Below are positions 23,667-31,666 of a stretch of DNA of 42,475 nt, piece by piece. Position 1 is the stretch's first letter; every line of letters starts with the position of its first letter. Origin of the DNA: Actinomycetes bacterium (lineage in GTDB: Bacteria; Actinomycetota; Actinomycetes; Actinomycetales; Dermatophilaceae); the NCBI GenBank assembly GCA_029552065.1, contig JAKPEG010000202.1, forward strand, positions 1 through 42,475, in the 5' to 3' direction. A program made the translations under genes and the position numbers. Under the pieces are notes generated by a model, which ran no database searches, had not been told where the DNA came from, and saw nothing but the letters and a program-made list of their open reading frames with translations.

Positions 23667-23696
23667 TTGACGAACCGGGTATGACACGCGTGTAAT
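23667..23696 (+). promoter_or_regulatory. whiB promoter and GACAC palindrome
   Basis: TTGACG (23667-23672) and TGTAAT (23691-23696) are 18 bases apart and form a good -35/-10 pair in the AT-richest part of the window. The palindrome ACACGCGTGT (23684-23693) overlaps the -10 element and includes GACAC (23683-23687), the core recognised by WhiA/WhiB in Streptomyces. Together with the 88-base leader this suggests regulated, possibly autoregulated, transcription. The rest of the 286-base gap shows nothing else I recognise. Confidence 0.5.
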
Positions 23697-23784
23697 TCCA
23701 CCAGTGTCGTTCACGGCCGGGTGGCGGTCGTGGGCGCTCCGCAGAATGGGTGGGTGCATGCCAACGACGGGTCGAGGAGGCGAC

Positions 23785-24048
23785 ATGCACGAGCTGCTGG
23801 TGGTTCCGATGGACGAGTTGCCAGGTGGGGAGCTTTCCTGGCAGGAGCGGTCGCTGTGCGCGCAGACCGATCCGGAGGCGTTCTTCCCGGAGAAGGGCGG
23901 GTCGACGCGCGAGGCCAAGAAGGTGTGCGTCAGCTGCGACGTCCGGGTCGAGTGCCTGGAATACGCCCTCGCCAACGACGAGCGGTTCGGGATCTGGGGC
24001 GGGCTGTCCGAGCGCGAGCGGCGCAAACTCAAGAAGCGGGCCGTCTGA
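23785..24048 (+). CDS. whiB: WhiB-family iron-sulfur transcription factor
   Basis: 87 residues. Cys25, Cys48, Cys51 and Cys57 form the C-x22-C-x2-C-x5-C pattern that holds a [4Fe-4S] cluster. LCAQTDPEAFFPEKGGSTREAKKVC and ECLEYALANDERFGIWGGLSERERRKLKKR, including the GIWGG turn and the basic tail, match the WhiB/WhiB2 branch that controls septation and growth through interaction with the primary sigma factor. ATG 23785 has GAGGAGG at 23774-23780, four bases upstream, which selects it over upstream in-frame ATGs. It is preceded by a long regulated leader and followed by the 1134-residue glycosyltransferase gene. Confidence 0.95.
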   Translation: MHELLVVPMDELPGGELSWQERSLCAQTDPEAFFPEKGGSTREAKKVCVSCDVRVECLEYALANDERFGIWGGLSERERRKLKKRAV

Positions 24049-24085
24049 TCCGCCCCCAGCCAGCCATGGCCCGGAGAGACCGCCC

Positions 24086-27000
24086 ATGCCGGTGACCTCC
24101 CCGACGACTCCGATGACCCCGATGCCCAGCGTGGCTGTCCCGCCGCCGTCCGACCCGCCGCACGCGGCGCGCCGGACGGCACCGGTCCGACCCCATGTCA
24201 CCGCGGTGCTCGTGCTGCGCGACGGCGCACCCTGGCTCCCGCGCACGCTCGACGCGCTCGCCAGCCAGACCCGTCAGCCCGATCGGCTGGTCGTGCTCGA
24301 CCTCGCGAGCGACGACGGATCGGTCGGCCTCGTCGAGGGCCACGAGGCCCTGCGCCTGGCCGTGCCCGACCTCGTCGTCCGACGCCTGGCCGACGGTGCC
24401 GCCCTCTCCTTCACTGCCGCGGTGGACCGAGCGGTCGCCCAACTGCCCGAGCCGACGGGGATTTTCGTCGGCGCCGACGAACCGGTCCGGCGAGCGGGAA
24501 CCGCGGAGCCGGTGGACCCCGACGCGCAGTGGCTCTGGTTGTGCCCCGACGACGCGGCTGCGGCTCCCGACGCGCTCGCCCGACTCGTGGGTGCCGTCCG
24601 GCGGTCGCCCTCGGTCGGTGTGGCCGGTCCCAAGGTGGTCGAATGGGACAACCCCCGACGGTTGGTCGAGATTGGCCACCAGCTCACCCGGGCCGGCCGC
24701 CGCGTCGGCGAGCCCGCCTTCGGCGAGGTCGACCAGGGGCAGTACGACACCCGCACCGACGTGCTCGCCGTGGGCAGCTGCGGGATGCTCGTGCGGCGTG
24801 CCCTCTTCGCTCGGATCGGGGGATTCGCGGCTGCGCCCAGCCCGGGGGGCGCGTCCCTCGACCTGGGCTGGCGCGCCCAACTGGCGGGTGAACGTGTGGT
24901 CGTCGTCCCCTCCGCGGTGGTGAGGGCCGCTGGCGTTCCCTATGCGGCCGAGCGGACGGCGTCGACGAACGCCCACGACGCTCCTGCACTTGCGCTCCGG
25001 CGTGCTCAGCGCAGCGCCGCCAGGCGGGTCGCCCTCACCCGGTGCTCCCCGTGGCTGGCCCCCCTCCTGGCGGCCTGGATCGCCGTCGGCTCGCTCGTCT
25101 CGGCGCTCGCGCTGTTGCTGCTCAAGCGGCCGGCCCATGCCTGGGTCGAGCTCGCCGACCTCGGTGCGCTGGTCCACCCGTGGAGCTCGCTGCGGGCGCG
25201 GTGGGCCTTCCGCGGTCGGCGGGTCCTGCGGCGGCGGGACCTGGGGACCCTGTTCATCGGCTCGGCGGAGGCCCTGCGGCATACCGGCGACCGTGTGCAG
25301 GAGGCGCTCACGCCCTCCTTCGCGGCCGGTGCGACGGCCACGGCGGGCACCGCGCTCGAGTCCGGCCCGGTGAGCGAGGAGGCCGAGGACCTCACGACGC
25401 TGCCCGCCTCGCTCGGGCGACGGGTGCTCACCAACCCGGGAGTCCTCGTCACGGCGGTTGCCGTGGCCGTCGGCGTGCTCGGCTTCCGCGGGTCGCTCCT
25501 CGACGGCCTGCTCGACGCACAGGGCGCGGGTGTCGTAGGAGGCGAGTTCACCCGGGTCGCCACCGACTCCGGGGGACTGTTCCACGCCTTCCGCGACGCA
25601 TGGCACGGAGCGGGCCTCGGCGCACCGGGTGAGGGCAGCCCCCTGCTCGGTGTCCTCGCGAGCCTGTCCTGGCTGGCCGAACGCCTGCCCTACGTCGCAT
25701 CCGGGCGATCGCCCGCCTCGGTCATGCTCACCTGGGTGCTCCTGCTCGGTATGCCGTTGGCGACCGCGACGGCATACCTCGCCGGCCGGGTGGTGACCCC
25801 CGCGCGGTGGACCCGTGCCCTCGTCGCCCTCGCCTGGGGCTGTTCGGGGATCGCCGTCGCCGCCGTGTCCGGCGGCCGCGTCGGGGTCGTCCTCGCCCAC
25901 ATCCTCGCCCCGCTCGTCCTCGCGGGCGTCGCACGGTGTGCGACCTCGGGGGCGACATTCACGGCGGCGGCCGCGACCGCGCTGGCCGCCGGGGTCCTCG
26001 GGGCCTGTGTGCCGGTCTCGCTCGTCCCCGTCGCGCTCGCGGCCCTCCTGCTCGTTGTCATGGGTCCCGGTCTGCGCGTCCGGGCACGTGGTCTGCTCCT
26101 GCTCGTCCTGCCGCTCGGCCTGCAGGGCCACTGGCTGCTCGCCCTGCGTGACCCCTCGACCCTGCTGTCCGGGCCGGGTCTGCTCGATGCGGCACCCGCC
26201 CCGGAGGTCAGCTGGTGGCTCGCGGCCCTCGGCCGGCCGGACGGCGGCGATACCCTCCCGGTCCTGCTCACCGCTCCCTTCGTCGTGCTTGCCGTGGCTG
26301 CACTCACCCGACGCGCCCGCTCACGTGGCGCCGCCGTCGCGGTGAGCGCGCTCGCCCTGCTCGCGCTGCTCGGGCTGGCCGCAGTCCTCGCCTTTCGCCG
26401 AGTCGTCGTCGGCTCGACCGAGGCAGCCGACGGCACGTTCGTGCCCGCCACTCCGTGGCCCGGGATCGGTGCCCAGGCGTTGTGGCTGGCGATCCTCGCC
26501 CTCGCGCTACTCGGGTCGGTCGGCCTCGGGCGGGCGCTGCGCGAGCATGCTGGCCGCCCGGCGCGTCTGCTCGCCGGCATCGGTCTGGCCGTGCTTGGCT
26601 GCGGTGTGCTCCTTGCGGGTGCCCTGCTGGGCTGGACCCGGCTCGACACCGCCCTGGCCGTCGGCCACGACGCCGTGCCCGCGGTGGCGGTCGACCAGGC
26701 AAACGGGCCCGGCGCCGCCCGCACGCTCGTCGTGCGTCCAGGGACCGAGGTCGTCGAATACCAGCTCGTCGGGGCCGAACCCGGTGACGTCCTGCGCGAC
26801 CGCGACCCGGGCACCCGCCCACACGACCCCGGCATCGGCACCGTCGTGTCCACGCTCGCCGCGGGCCGCACCGAGCTCCCGACGACCGGCGACCCGGCGG
26901 GCACCGCCGCCACGACGACCGGCGACCCGGCGGGCACCGCCGCCACGACGATCGGCGACCGGCTCGCCGATCTCGGGGTGGGTTTCGTTTCCGTGCGCGA

Positions 27001-27490
27001 CGGCGCGGGCGAGGACCTCACCCGCACGCTCGACGCCGCCGGCGGTCTCACCCGGCTGGGCAGCACCGATGGCCAGACCCTGTGGCGGGTGCTCGCCCGT
27101 GCCTCGGCGACCCGCCCGTCCGAGGTCGTCGCGCCCGGCCGGGTCCGCATCGTGGCGGCGAACGGCGCACCGATCGAGGGCGTCCCCGTCGACGGTCCGC
27201 ACGGAACCCTCGACGCGGCGTTGCCCGCGGGTCCGGCCGACCGCCTGCTCGTCGTCGCCGAGTCCCCGGACTGGGCCGCAGTCGCCCAGGTGCGAGTGGA
27301 CGGCACCCTCGCGACGGCCCGCTCGGTCGGGGGCCTGCCGGCCTATCCGCTGCCTGCGCGGGCCGTGACCGTCGCCGTCGAGCTCCCGCCCACCGCCCCG
27401 CGCTGGTTCCTCGGGCAGCTACTCCTCGTCGGGCTGGCGATCTTCCTCGCCATCCCGTTCGGCAACCGCCGATCGCGCAGGCTCCGATGA
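24086..27490 (+). CDS. Giant glycosyltransferase/membrane protein (GT2 plus multi-helix plus periplasmic domain)
   Basis: 1134 residues. The N-terminal ~290 residues form a GT2 domain (VTAVLVLRDGAPWLPRTLDALASQTRQPDRLVVLDLASDDGS, later LWLCPDDAAAAPDAL and GVAGPKVV). The middle ~500 residues contain many membrane helices (for example LGMPLATATAYLAGRVVTP). From about residue 880 a soluble, probably extracellular part follows, ending with one more helix (FLGQLLLVGLAIFLAIPFG). This arrangement is typical of the large actinobacterial proteins encoded next to whiB and DUF5719 genes. A role in envelope polysaccharide synthesis is likely; the product is unknown. ATG 24086 has GGAGAG seven bases upstream. 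The stop overlaps the DUF5719 start (ATGA). Confidence 0.82.
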   Translation: MPVTSPTTPMTPMPSVAVPPPSDPPHAARRTAPVRPHVTAVLVLRDGAPWLPRTLDALASQTRQPDRLVVLDLASDDGSVGLVEGHEALRLAVPDLVVRRLADGAALSFTAAVDRAVAQLPEPTGIFVGADEPVRRAGTAEPVDPDAQWLWLCPDDAAAAPDALARLVGAVRRSPSVGVAGPKVVEWDNPRRLVEIGHQLTRAGRRVGEPAFGEVDQGQYDTRTDVLAVGSCGMLVRRALFARIGGFAAAPSPGGASLDLGWRAQLAGERVVVVPSAVVRAAGVPYAAERTASTNAHDAPALALRRAQRSAARRVALTRCSPWLAPLLAAWIAVGSLVSALALLLLKRPAHAWVELADLGALVHPWSSLRARWAFRGRRVLRRRDLGTLFIGSAEALRHTGDRVQEALTPSFAAGATATAGTALESGPVSEEAEDLTTLPASLGRRVLTNPGVLVTAVAVAVGVLGFRGSLLDGLLDAQGAGVVGGEFTRVATDSGGLFHAFRDAWHGAGLGAPGEGSPLLGVLASLSWLAERLPYVASGRSPASVMLTWVLLLGMPLATATAYLAGRVVTPARWTRALVALAWGCSGIAVAAVSGGRVGVVLAHILAPLVLAGVARCATSGATFTAAAATALAAGVLGACVPVSLVPVALAALLLVVMGPGLRVRARGLLLLVLPLGLQGHWLLALRDPSTLLSGPGLLDAAPAPEVSWWLAALGRPDGGDTLPVLLTAPFVVLAVAALTRRARSRGAAVAVSALALLALLGLAAVLAFRRVVVGSTEAADGTFVPATPWPGIGAQALWLAILALALLGSVGLGRALREHAGRPARLLAGIGLAVLGCGVLLAGALLGWTRLDTALAVGHDAVPAVAVDQANGPGAARTLVVRPGTEVVEYQLVGAEPGDVLRDRDPGTRPHDPGIGTVVSTLAAGRTELPTTGDPAGTAATTTGDPAGTAATTIGDRLADLGVGFVSVRDGAGEDLTRTLDAAGGLTRLGSTDGQTLWRVLARASATRPSEVVAPGRVRIVAANGAPIEGVPVDGPHGTLDAALPAGPADRLLVVAESPDWAAVAQVRVDGTLATARSVGGLPAYPLPARAVTVAVELPPTAPRWFLGQLLLVGLAIFLAIPFGNRRSRRLR
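26881..26946 (+). repeat. 33-base tandem repeat inside the giant glycosyltransferase
   Basis: Two perfect 33-base units (26881-26913, 26914-26946) plus the first part of a third encode the 11-residue unit TTGDPAGTAAT in the soluble domain at about residues 932-955. The unit is a multiple of three, so copy changes would keep the frame. Confidence 0.9.
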
Positions 27491-28950
27491 GTCGCTGGGC
27501 GGGCCCGTCCCGGGCCCTGGTCGTCGTGGCTGCGGCGGCGGGCCTCGTCCTCACCGCCGGAGCGCTGCCCCACACGATCGAACTGCGCGCCACGGCGGCG
27601 GTGACGCCGGCCGAGGCCGCCGTGGTCCCGGTGCGCCAGAGCGCACTCGTCTGCCCGGGCCCGGAGACCGAGGGAGTGGCCGGCGTCCCCGCCGTGACCG
27701 GGGGCACGACGAGTGTGCTCGCGACGACCGCGGCCGGTGCGGCGCTCGGCGGGATCGGCACGAGCACCGAGCCCGGTCGACTCACGCTCACCGCGCAGTC
27801 CACGGGCAGCGCGCCGGCCGAGGCATCCGCCCGTGGTGCGACCCTCTCCGCGTCGCTCGCCGGTCCGACCCTCGCGGAGGTCCGCGCCGTCGGGTCGCTC
27901 GCCGCCGGCGTCGCGGCGGTGCAGACCTGGCTGCGGCGCGACTCCGACGATCGTGGCCTGGTGGCGACCGCCTGCCCCACACCCGGAGCCGAGGCGTGGT
28001 TGCTTGCCGGTGGGGGAGACCCGACGCGACGCGAGCGACTCCTGGTCGCCAACGCCGGGGCGAACCCCGTGACGGTCGACGTCGAGGTGTTCGGCGGCGC
28101 CGGCCGGATCGCCACCGTGGGTGGCACCCATGTCGTCGTGCCTCCGCACGGTCGGGTGGGGCTGCTCGTCGACGCGCTCGCCCCCGGTGAGCCGACCCCG
28201 GCCGTCCACGTGACCGCCACCGGTGGCCTGGTCGTCGCCGTCCTCGAGGACTCGTGGATCGAGGGTGCGGTCGGGCGGGGACGCGACGACGTCGGACCGG
28301 CCGCGGGCCCGTCGACCGAGGCCGTCATCCCCGTCGCGCTCTCCGGACACTCCCGGCTGCGCGTGCTCGTCCCCGGTGCCGACGAGGCCGTGGTGCAGAC
28401 CCGTGTCCTCACCTCCGGTGCCGCCCAGGCCCTCCCGGCCGATGGGGTCGTGCGCGTCCCCGGGGGCACCGTGCGCGACATCGACCTGTCCGGGCTCCCC
28501 GCTGGCGCCTATGCCGTCCAGGTCCGCGCCGATCGTCCGCTGGTCGCGTCCGTGCTGACCGAACGCCGCCCGGCCGGCGACGGCCCCTCGGACCTTGCCT
28601 GGCTCGCCGCGCCGGCGCCGATCCCCGTCCTCGGCGGGAGTCCCATCCCTGCGGGAACGAACGCCGCCCTCGTGCTCGCCGGGACCGGCACGGACTGGTC
28701 GGCGGTCGTCTACCTCGTCGCGCCCGACGGCACGGCCACCGCGAGCTCCGTCTCGGGTCCAGCAGATTCCGTGGTGGCGTTGGACGCCACCGGCGCGGCC
28801 TCCCTCTGGGTGCGTCCGGCGACCGGCACGGTGCGCGGCTCCGTCACGCTCGAGCTCACCGACCCCGGCGGCACCCTCGTCTCGGTCGTGCCGGTGCTTG
28901 CGTCGGCGACGAGCACGACCGATCTGCCGGTGCGGGAGCTGCGCCGTTGA
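27487..28950 (+). CDS. DUF5719 family secreted/membrane-anchored protein
   Basis: 487 residues. A hydrophobic N-terminus (ALVVVAAAAGLVLTAGAL, about residues 9-26) is a signal peptide or anchor. The remainder is Ala/Gly/Val-rich with repeated beta-type stretches (LLVANAGANPVTVDVEVFG, RVGLLVDALAPGE, VRDIDLSGLPAGAYAVQVRADRPLVASVL), as in DUF5719. No catalytic motif is evident. It overlaps the giant glycosyltransferase by four bases, so it is probably an extracellular partner of that protein. The final codons and the stop lie in a 26-base tandem duplication. Confidence 0.8.
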   Translation: MSRWAGPSRALVVVAAAAGLVLTAGALPHTIELRATAAVTPAEAAVVPVRQSALVCPGPETEGVAGVPAVTGGTTSVLATTAAGAALGGIGTSTEPGRLTLTAQSTGSAPAEASARGATLSASLAGPTLAEVRAVGSLAAGVAAVQTWLRRDSDDRGLVATACPTPGAEAWLLAGGGDPTRRERLLVANAGANPVTVDVEVFGGAGRIATVGGTHVVVPPHGRVGLLVDALAPGEPTPAVHVTATGGLVVAVLEDSWIEGAVGRGRDDVGPAAGPSTEAVIPVALSGHSRLRVLVPGADEAVVQTRVLTSGAAQALPADGVVRVPGGTVRDIDLSGLPAGAYAVQVRADRPLVASVLTERRPAGDGPSDLAWLAAPAPIPVLGGSPIPAGTNAALVLAGTGTDWSAVVYLVAPDGTATASSVSGPADSVVALDATGAASLWVRPATGTVRGSVTLELTDPGGTLVSVVPVLASATSTTDLPVRELRR

Positions 28951-28977
28951 CGCCGGTGCGGGAGCTGCGCCGTCGAC
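28926..28977 (+). repeat. 26-base tandem duplication across the DUF5719 stop
   Basis: Units 28926-28951 and 28952-28977 are identical except for one base: the first reads GTTGAC, which contains the stop TGA, the second GTCGAC. The duplication copied the end of the gene and then lost the second stop. Confidence 0.9.
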
Positions 28978-28986
28978 GCCGGGGCG

Positions 28987-29412
28987 TCAGTCCTGACCGA
29001 ACCGTGGGTCGAGTTGCTGGGGGTCCACGCCGAGCAGGGCGGCCACGTGCTCGGTGACGATCTCTCCGACGAGCAGCTCGAGCTCCCCCTCGCCCTCGGC
29101 ACGCGTCTCGATCGGTCGCCGGTAGAGCACGATCCGCGCCAGCTCGCGTCCCTGAGCGGCGAACAGCCGGCCAAGCGGCACCTCCTCGTGCTCCCAGGGG
29201 GCCGGGTCGCTCGGCGGGACCTCCTCGACGCCGAGGTCGAAGTCGGGTAGCGGTCGTCCCCAGGCACGCTCGGCCCGGGCGGCCGCCGCGACGACCAGCT
29301 CGTCGAAGCGCTCCGCCCGGGTGACCATCGCCGGGACCGGCGGCCACGCGAGCGGCCCACGGGGACCGCGCCCGTGCCGACGGCGCGGGCGGGCGGACGA
29401 GGCGGACGGCAC
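28987..29412 (-). CDS. Zincin-like metallopeptidase family protein (Rv3259-like), active site not visible
   Basis: 141 residues. After a basic, disordered N-terminus (about 28 residues) comes MVTRAERFDELVVAAAARAERAWGRPLPDFDLGVEEVPPSDP, then IVLYRRPIETRA and LLVGEIVTEHVAALLGVDPQQLDP. The last block aligns with the helix that carries HExxH in the small zincin-like family, but the sequence is GEIVTEH, so the first zinc ligand is absent. A structural rather than catalytic role is likely. The mycobacterial counterpart (recalled as Rv3259) also lies between whiB2 and the DUF3499 gene. GTG 29412 has TAGGGT six bases upstream. Confidence 0.75.
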   Translation of the reverse strand: MPSASSARPRRRHGRGPRGPLAWPPVPAMVTRAERFDELVVAAAARAERAWGRPLPDFDLGVEEVPPSDPAPWEHEEVPLGRLFAAQGRELARIVLYRRPIETRAEGEGELELLVGEIVTEHVAALLGVDPQQLDPRFGQD

Positions 29413-29418
29413 GGCGCA

Positions 29419-29424
29419 ACCCTA
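29419..29424 (-). promoter_or_regulatory. -10 hexamer for leaderless zincin-like gene
   Basis: TAGGGT on the minus strand, six bases before GTG 29412. This decides the start over an internal ATG at residue 29. Confidence 0.55.
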
Positions 29425-29517
29425 ATGGGCCAGGGCACCGGGTGCGTCCCGGACGCCTGGGCCCCACCCCGCCCGGCACGCCCGGCGCGCCGACCCGACC
29501 ACAGCCCGCGCGCGGCC

Positions 29518-29523
29518 TAGGCT
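29518..29523 (+). promoter_or_regulatory. -10 hexamer for leaderless DUF3499 gene
   Basis: TAGGCT, six bases before GTG 29530, no Shine-Dalgarno. Confidence 0.6.
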
Positions 29524-29529
29524 GCCCGC

Positions 29530-29925
29530 GTGGGGCTCACGCGACAATGCAGCAAGACCGGGTGCCGACGGCCGGCCGTGGCGACGCTCACCTACGTCTA
29601 CGCGGACCAGACGGCGGTGTTGGGGCCGTTGGCGACCTATGCCGAGCCGCACACCTACGACCTGTGCGCCGAGCACGCCGAACGGCTCACCGCGCCTCGG
29701 GGATGGGACGTCGTGCGGCTCGCGGTCGACCTCACCCCCCCGCCTCCCACGAGCGACGACCTCGTCGCCCTCGCCGATGCCGTGCGGGAGGCCGGTCGGC
29801 CGCGAGGCGGTGCGAGCCAGGCCCCGGTCGCTGCCCGACCCGCGGGCGGCGCGGCATACCCCCCGGTGGGTGAGCCGGGCCCGGACGAGCGGCGACGTCA
29901 CCTGCGGGTGCTGCGCAGCACGTGA
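29530..29925 (+). CDS. DUF3499 family protein
   Basis: 131 residues. CSKTGCRRPAVATLTYVYADQTAVLGPLATYAEPHTYDLCAEHAERLTAPRGWDVVRL is the DUF3499 core, with Cys7, Cys12 and a CxxH pair (CAEH near residue 47) placed like a small zinc-binding knuckle. The C-terminal 60 residues are Pro/Arg-rich and probably disordered. Function unknown; the family is actinobacterial and in mycobacteria lies between the Rv3259-like gene and the phosphomannomutase, exactly as here. Confidence 0.88.
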   Translation: MGLTRQCSKTGCRRPAVATLTYVYADQTAVLGPLATYAEPHTYDLCAEHAERLTAPRGWDVVRLAVDLTPPPPTSDDLVALADAVREAGRPRGGASQAPVAARPAGGAAYPPVGEPGPDERRRHLRVLRST

Positions 29926-29942
29926 CCCTCCCCGGGCGCCAT

Positions 29943-29948
29943 TAGGCT
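29943..29948 (+). promoter_or_regulatory. -10 hexamer for leaderless phosphomannomutase gene
   Basis: TAGGCT, seven bases before GTG 29956, no Shine-Dalgarno. It lies in the 30-base gap after the DUF3499 stop. Confidence 0.6.
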
Positions 29949-29955
29949 GCAGGGC

Positions 29956-31650
29956 GTGACGACTGCTGCCACCCCCCGACTCGCCGACTTCGTCAAGGCC
30001 TACGACGTGCGCGGCCTCGTGCCCGACCAACTCGACGAGCGCGTGTCGCGGGCGATCGGCTCGGCCTTCGCCCGGGTGGTCGCGCTCCCCGAGGGTGCCG
30101 CCTCGGTCGTCATCGGGCACGACATGCGGCCGAGTTCGCCGACCCTTTCCCGGGCCTTCGCCGCCGGGGTCGCCGCGCACGGCATCGACGTCACGCTCGT
30201 CGGGCTCACCTCCACGGACGAGCTCTACTACGCGAGCGGCGCACTCGAGGTGCCCGGGGCGATGTTCACCGCCAGCCACAATCCGGCCGAATACAACGGG
30301 ATCAAACTCTGCCGAGCGGGGGCCCGGCCGGTCGGACAGGACACGGGTCTGGCCGACATCCGCGATCTCGCCCAGGCCGACCTCGACGCGGGCGTCGAGA
30401 GCGCCCACGCGGGCGCTCCCACCGGCACCATCACCGAACGCGACGTGCTCGCCGACTACGCCCTCTTCCTGCGGGGCCTGGTCGACCTGTCGGGTGGCCG
30501 GCGGCTCAAGGTCGTCGTCGACGCCGGCAACGGGATGGCCGGGCACACCGTCCCGGCCGTGCTCGGCACGGCCGCCGGACTCGCGCCGTTGCCGCTGGAG
30601 ATCGTCCCGCTCTACTTCGAGCTCGACGGGACCTTCCCCAACCACGAGGCGAACCCGCTGGAGCCGGAGAACCTGCGCGACCTGCAGGCGGCCGTGCTCG
30701 CCCACGGTGCCGATCTCGGTCTTGCCTTCGACGGCGATGCCGACCGGTGCTTCGTCGTCGACGAGCGCGGCATCGCGGTGAGCCCCAGCGCCGTCACCGG
30801 CCTCGTCGCCGCCCGCGAGATCGGCAAGGAGGTCGACCGAGGCGTCGACCCGGGCCAGATCCGGGTCGTCCACAACGTCATCACCTCGCTCGCCGTCCCC
30901 GAACTCGTCACCGAGCTCGGCGCAACGCCGGTGCGCACCCGGGTGGGCCACTCGTTCATCAAGGCCGAGATGGCTTCGGCCGCAGCGGTCTTCGGCGGCG
31001 AACACTCGGCGCACTACTACTTCCGCGACTTCTGGTTCGCCGACACCGGAATGCTCGCGGCCATGCACGTCCTCGCCGCGCTCGGCGAGGCGCAGGAGCC
31101 ACTCTCGGCGCTCGTCACGGCATACGAGCGGTATGCCGCGTCGGGCGAGATCAACTCGACGGTCATCGAGCGCGACGCGGCCGTCCAGCGCGCCCTCGAC
31201 TGGGCGCACGCCCAGGGACCCGTGGAGATCGACCGGCTCGACGGGGTCACCGTGCGGCACCTCGGCGCACCGCTGTGGTGGTTCAACGTGCGCCCGTCCA
31301 ACACCGAACCGCTCCTGCGCCTCAACGTCGAGGCCGCCGACCCCACGACGATGGCGCGGGTCCGTGACTCCGTGCTCGCCCTCCTGCGCGGCGAGGGGAC
31401 GGCCGTGGGGGCCGTCGCCACCGATCGGGCGATGATCCGCCGCCCGGGTGTCGGGACGCCCGAGCTCGACCCGCCGATCGCCGAGCCGGTGCTCCCCCCG
31501 TGGCTGCGTGCGATCCTCCGGTGCCCGGCCTGTCGGGAGCCGCTCGTCGACCGCGCGGGTGGGCTCGAATGCACCGGCTGCCGCCTGCGCTACCGGATCG
31601 AGGACGGCATACCCGTGTTGCTCGTCGACGAGGCGACCCGACCCGACTGA
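29956..31650 (+). CDS. manB: Phosphomannomutase/phosphoglucomutase fused to a Trm112-like zinc ribbon
   Basis: 564 residues, about 100 more than the family norm. The mutase part has the phosphoserine loop TASHNP (Ser107), the metal loop DGDADR (259-264), the sugar loop GEHSAH and the phosphate-binding RPSNTEPLLRL. It interconverts mannose-6-phosphate and mannose-1-phosphate, supplying GDP-mannose. After a linker, residues about 512-564 form a Trm112-like domain: Cys523, Cys526, Cys539 and Cys542 followed by LRYRIEDGIPVLLVDEA. In related actinobacteria a Trm112-like protein is usually a separate small gene here (recalled), so this is a gene fusion with one uninterrupted frame. The next gene is a SIS-domain isomerase-like protein. 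Confidence 0.92.
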   Translation: MTTAATPRLADFVKAYDVRGLVPDQLDERVSRAIGSAFARVVALPEGAASVVIGHDMRPSSPTLSRAFAAGVAAHGIDVTLVGLTSTDELYYASGALEVPGAMFTASHNPAEYNGIKLCRAGARPVGQDTGLADIRDLAQADLDAGVESAHAGAPTGTITERDVLADYALFLRGLVDLSGGRRLKVVVDAGNGMAGHTVPAVLGTAAGLAPLPLEIVPLYFELDGTFPNHEANPLEPENLRDLQAAVLAHGADLGLAFDGDADRCFVVDERGIAVSPSAVTGLVAAREIGKEVDRGVDPGQIRVVHNVITSLAVPELVTELGATPVRTRVGHSFIKAEMASAAAVFGGEHSAHYYFRDFWFADTGMLAAMHVLAALGEAQEPLSALVTAYERYAASGEINSTVIERDAAVQRALDWAHAQGPVEIDRLDGVTVRHLGAPLWWFNVRPSNTEPLLRLNVEAADPTTMARVRDSVLALLRGEGTAVGAVATDRAMIRRPGVGTPELDPPIAEPVLPPWLRAILRCPACREPLVDRAGGLECTGCRLRYRIEDGIPVLLVDEATRPD

Positions 31651-31666
31651 GCCAGGAGGTCGGGCA

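Noticed and set aside
22524..24246. Extended fbiA/fbiB frames reaching over the whiB promoter
   Set aside because: The longer frames lack family sequence and overlap whiB and its promoter; the conserved starts are ATG 23498 and ATG 22527.
26881..26960. CRISPR array
   Set aside because: The repeat is directly tandem, without spacers, and in frame inside a coding region.
31440..31500. Frameshift or missed stop between phosphomannomutase and the Trm112-like domain
   Set aside because: The frame is continuous with normal codon use and a plausible linker; no second start with a ribosome-binding site is evident before the zinc ribbon.
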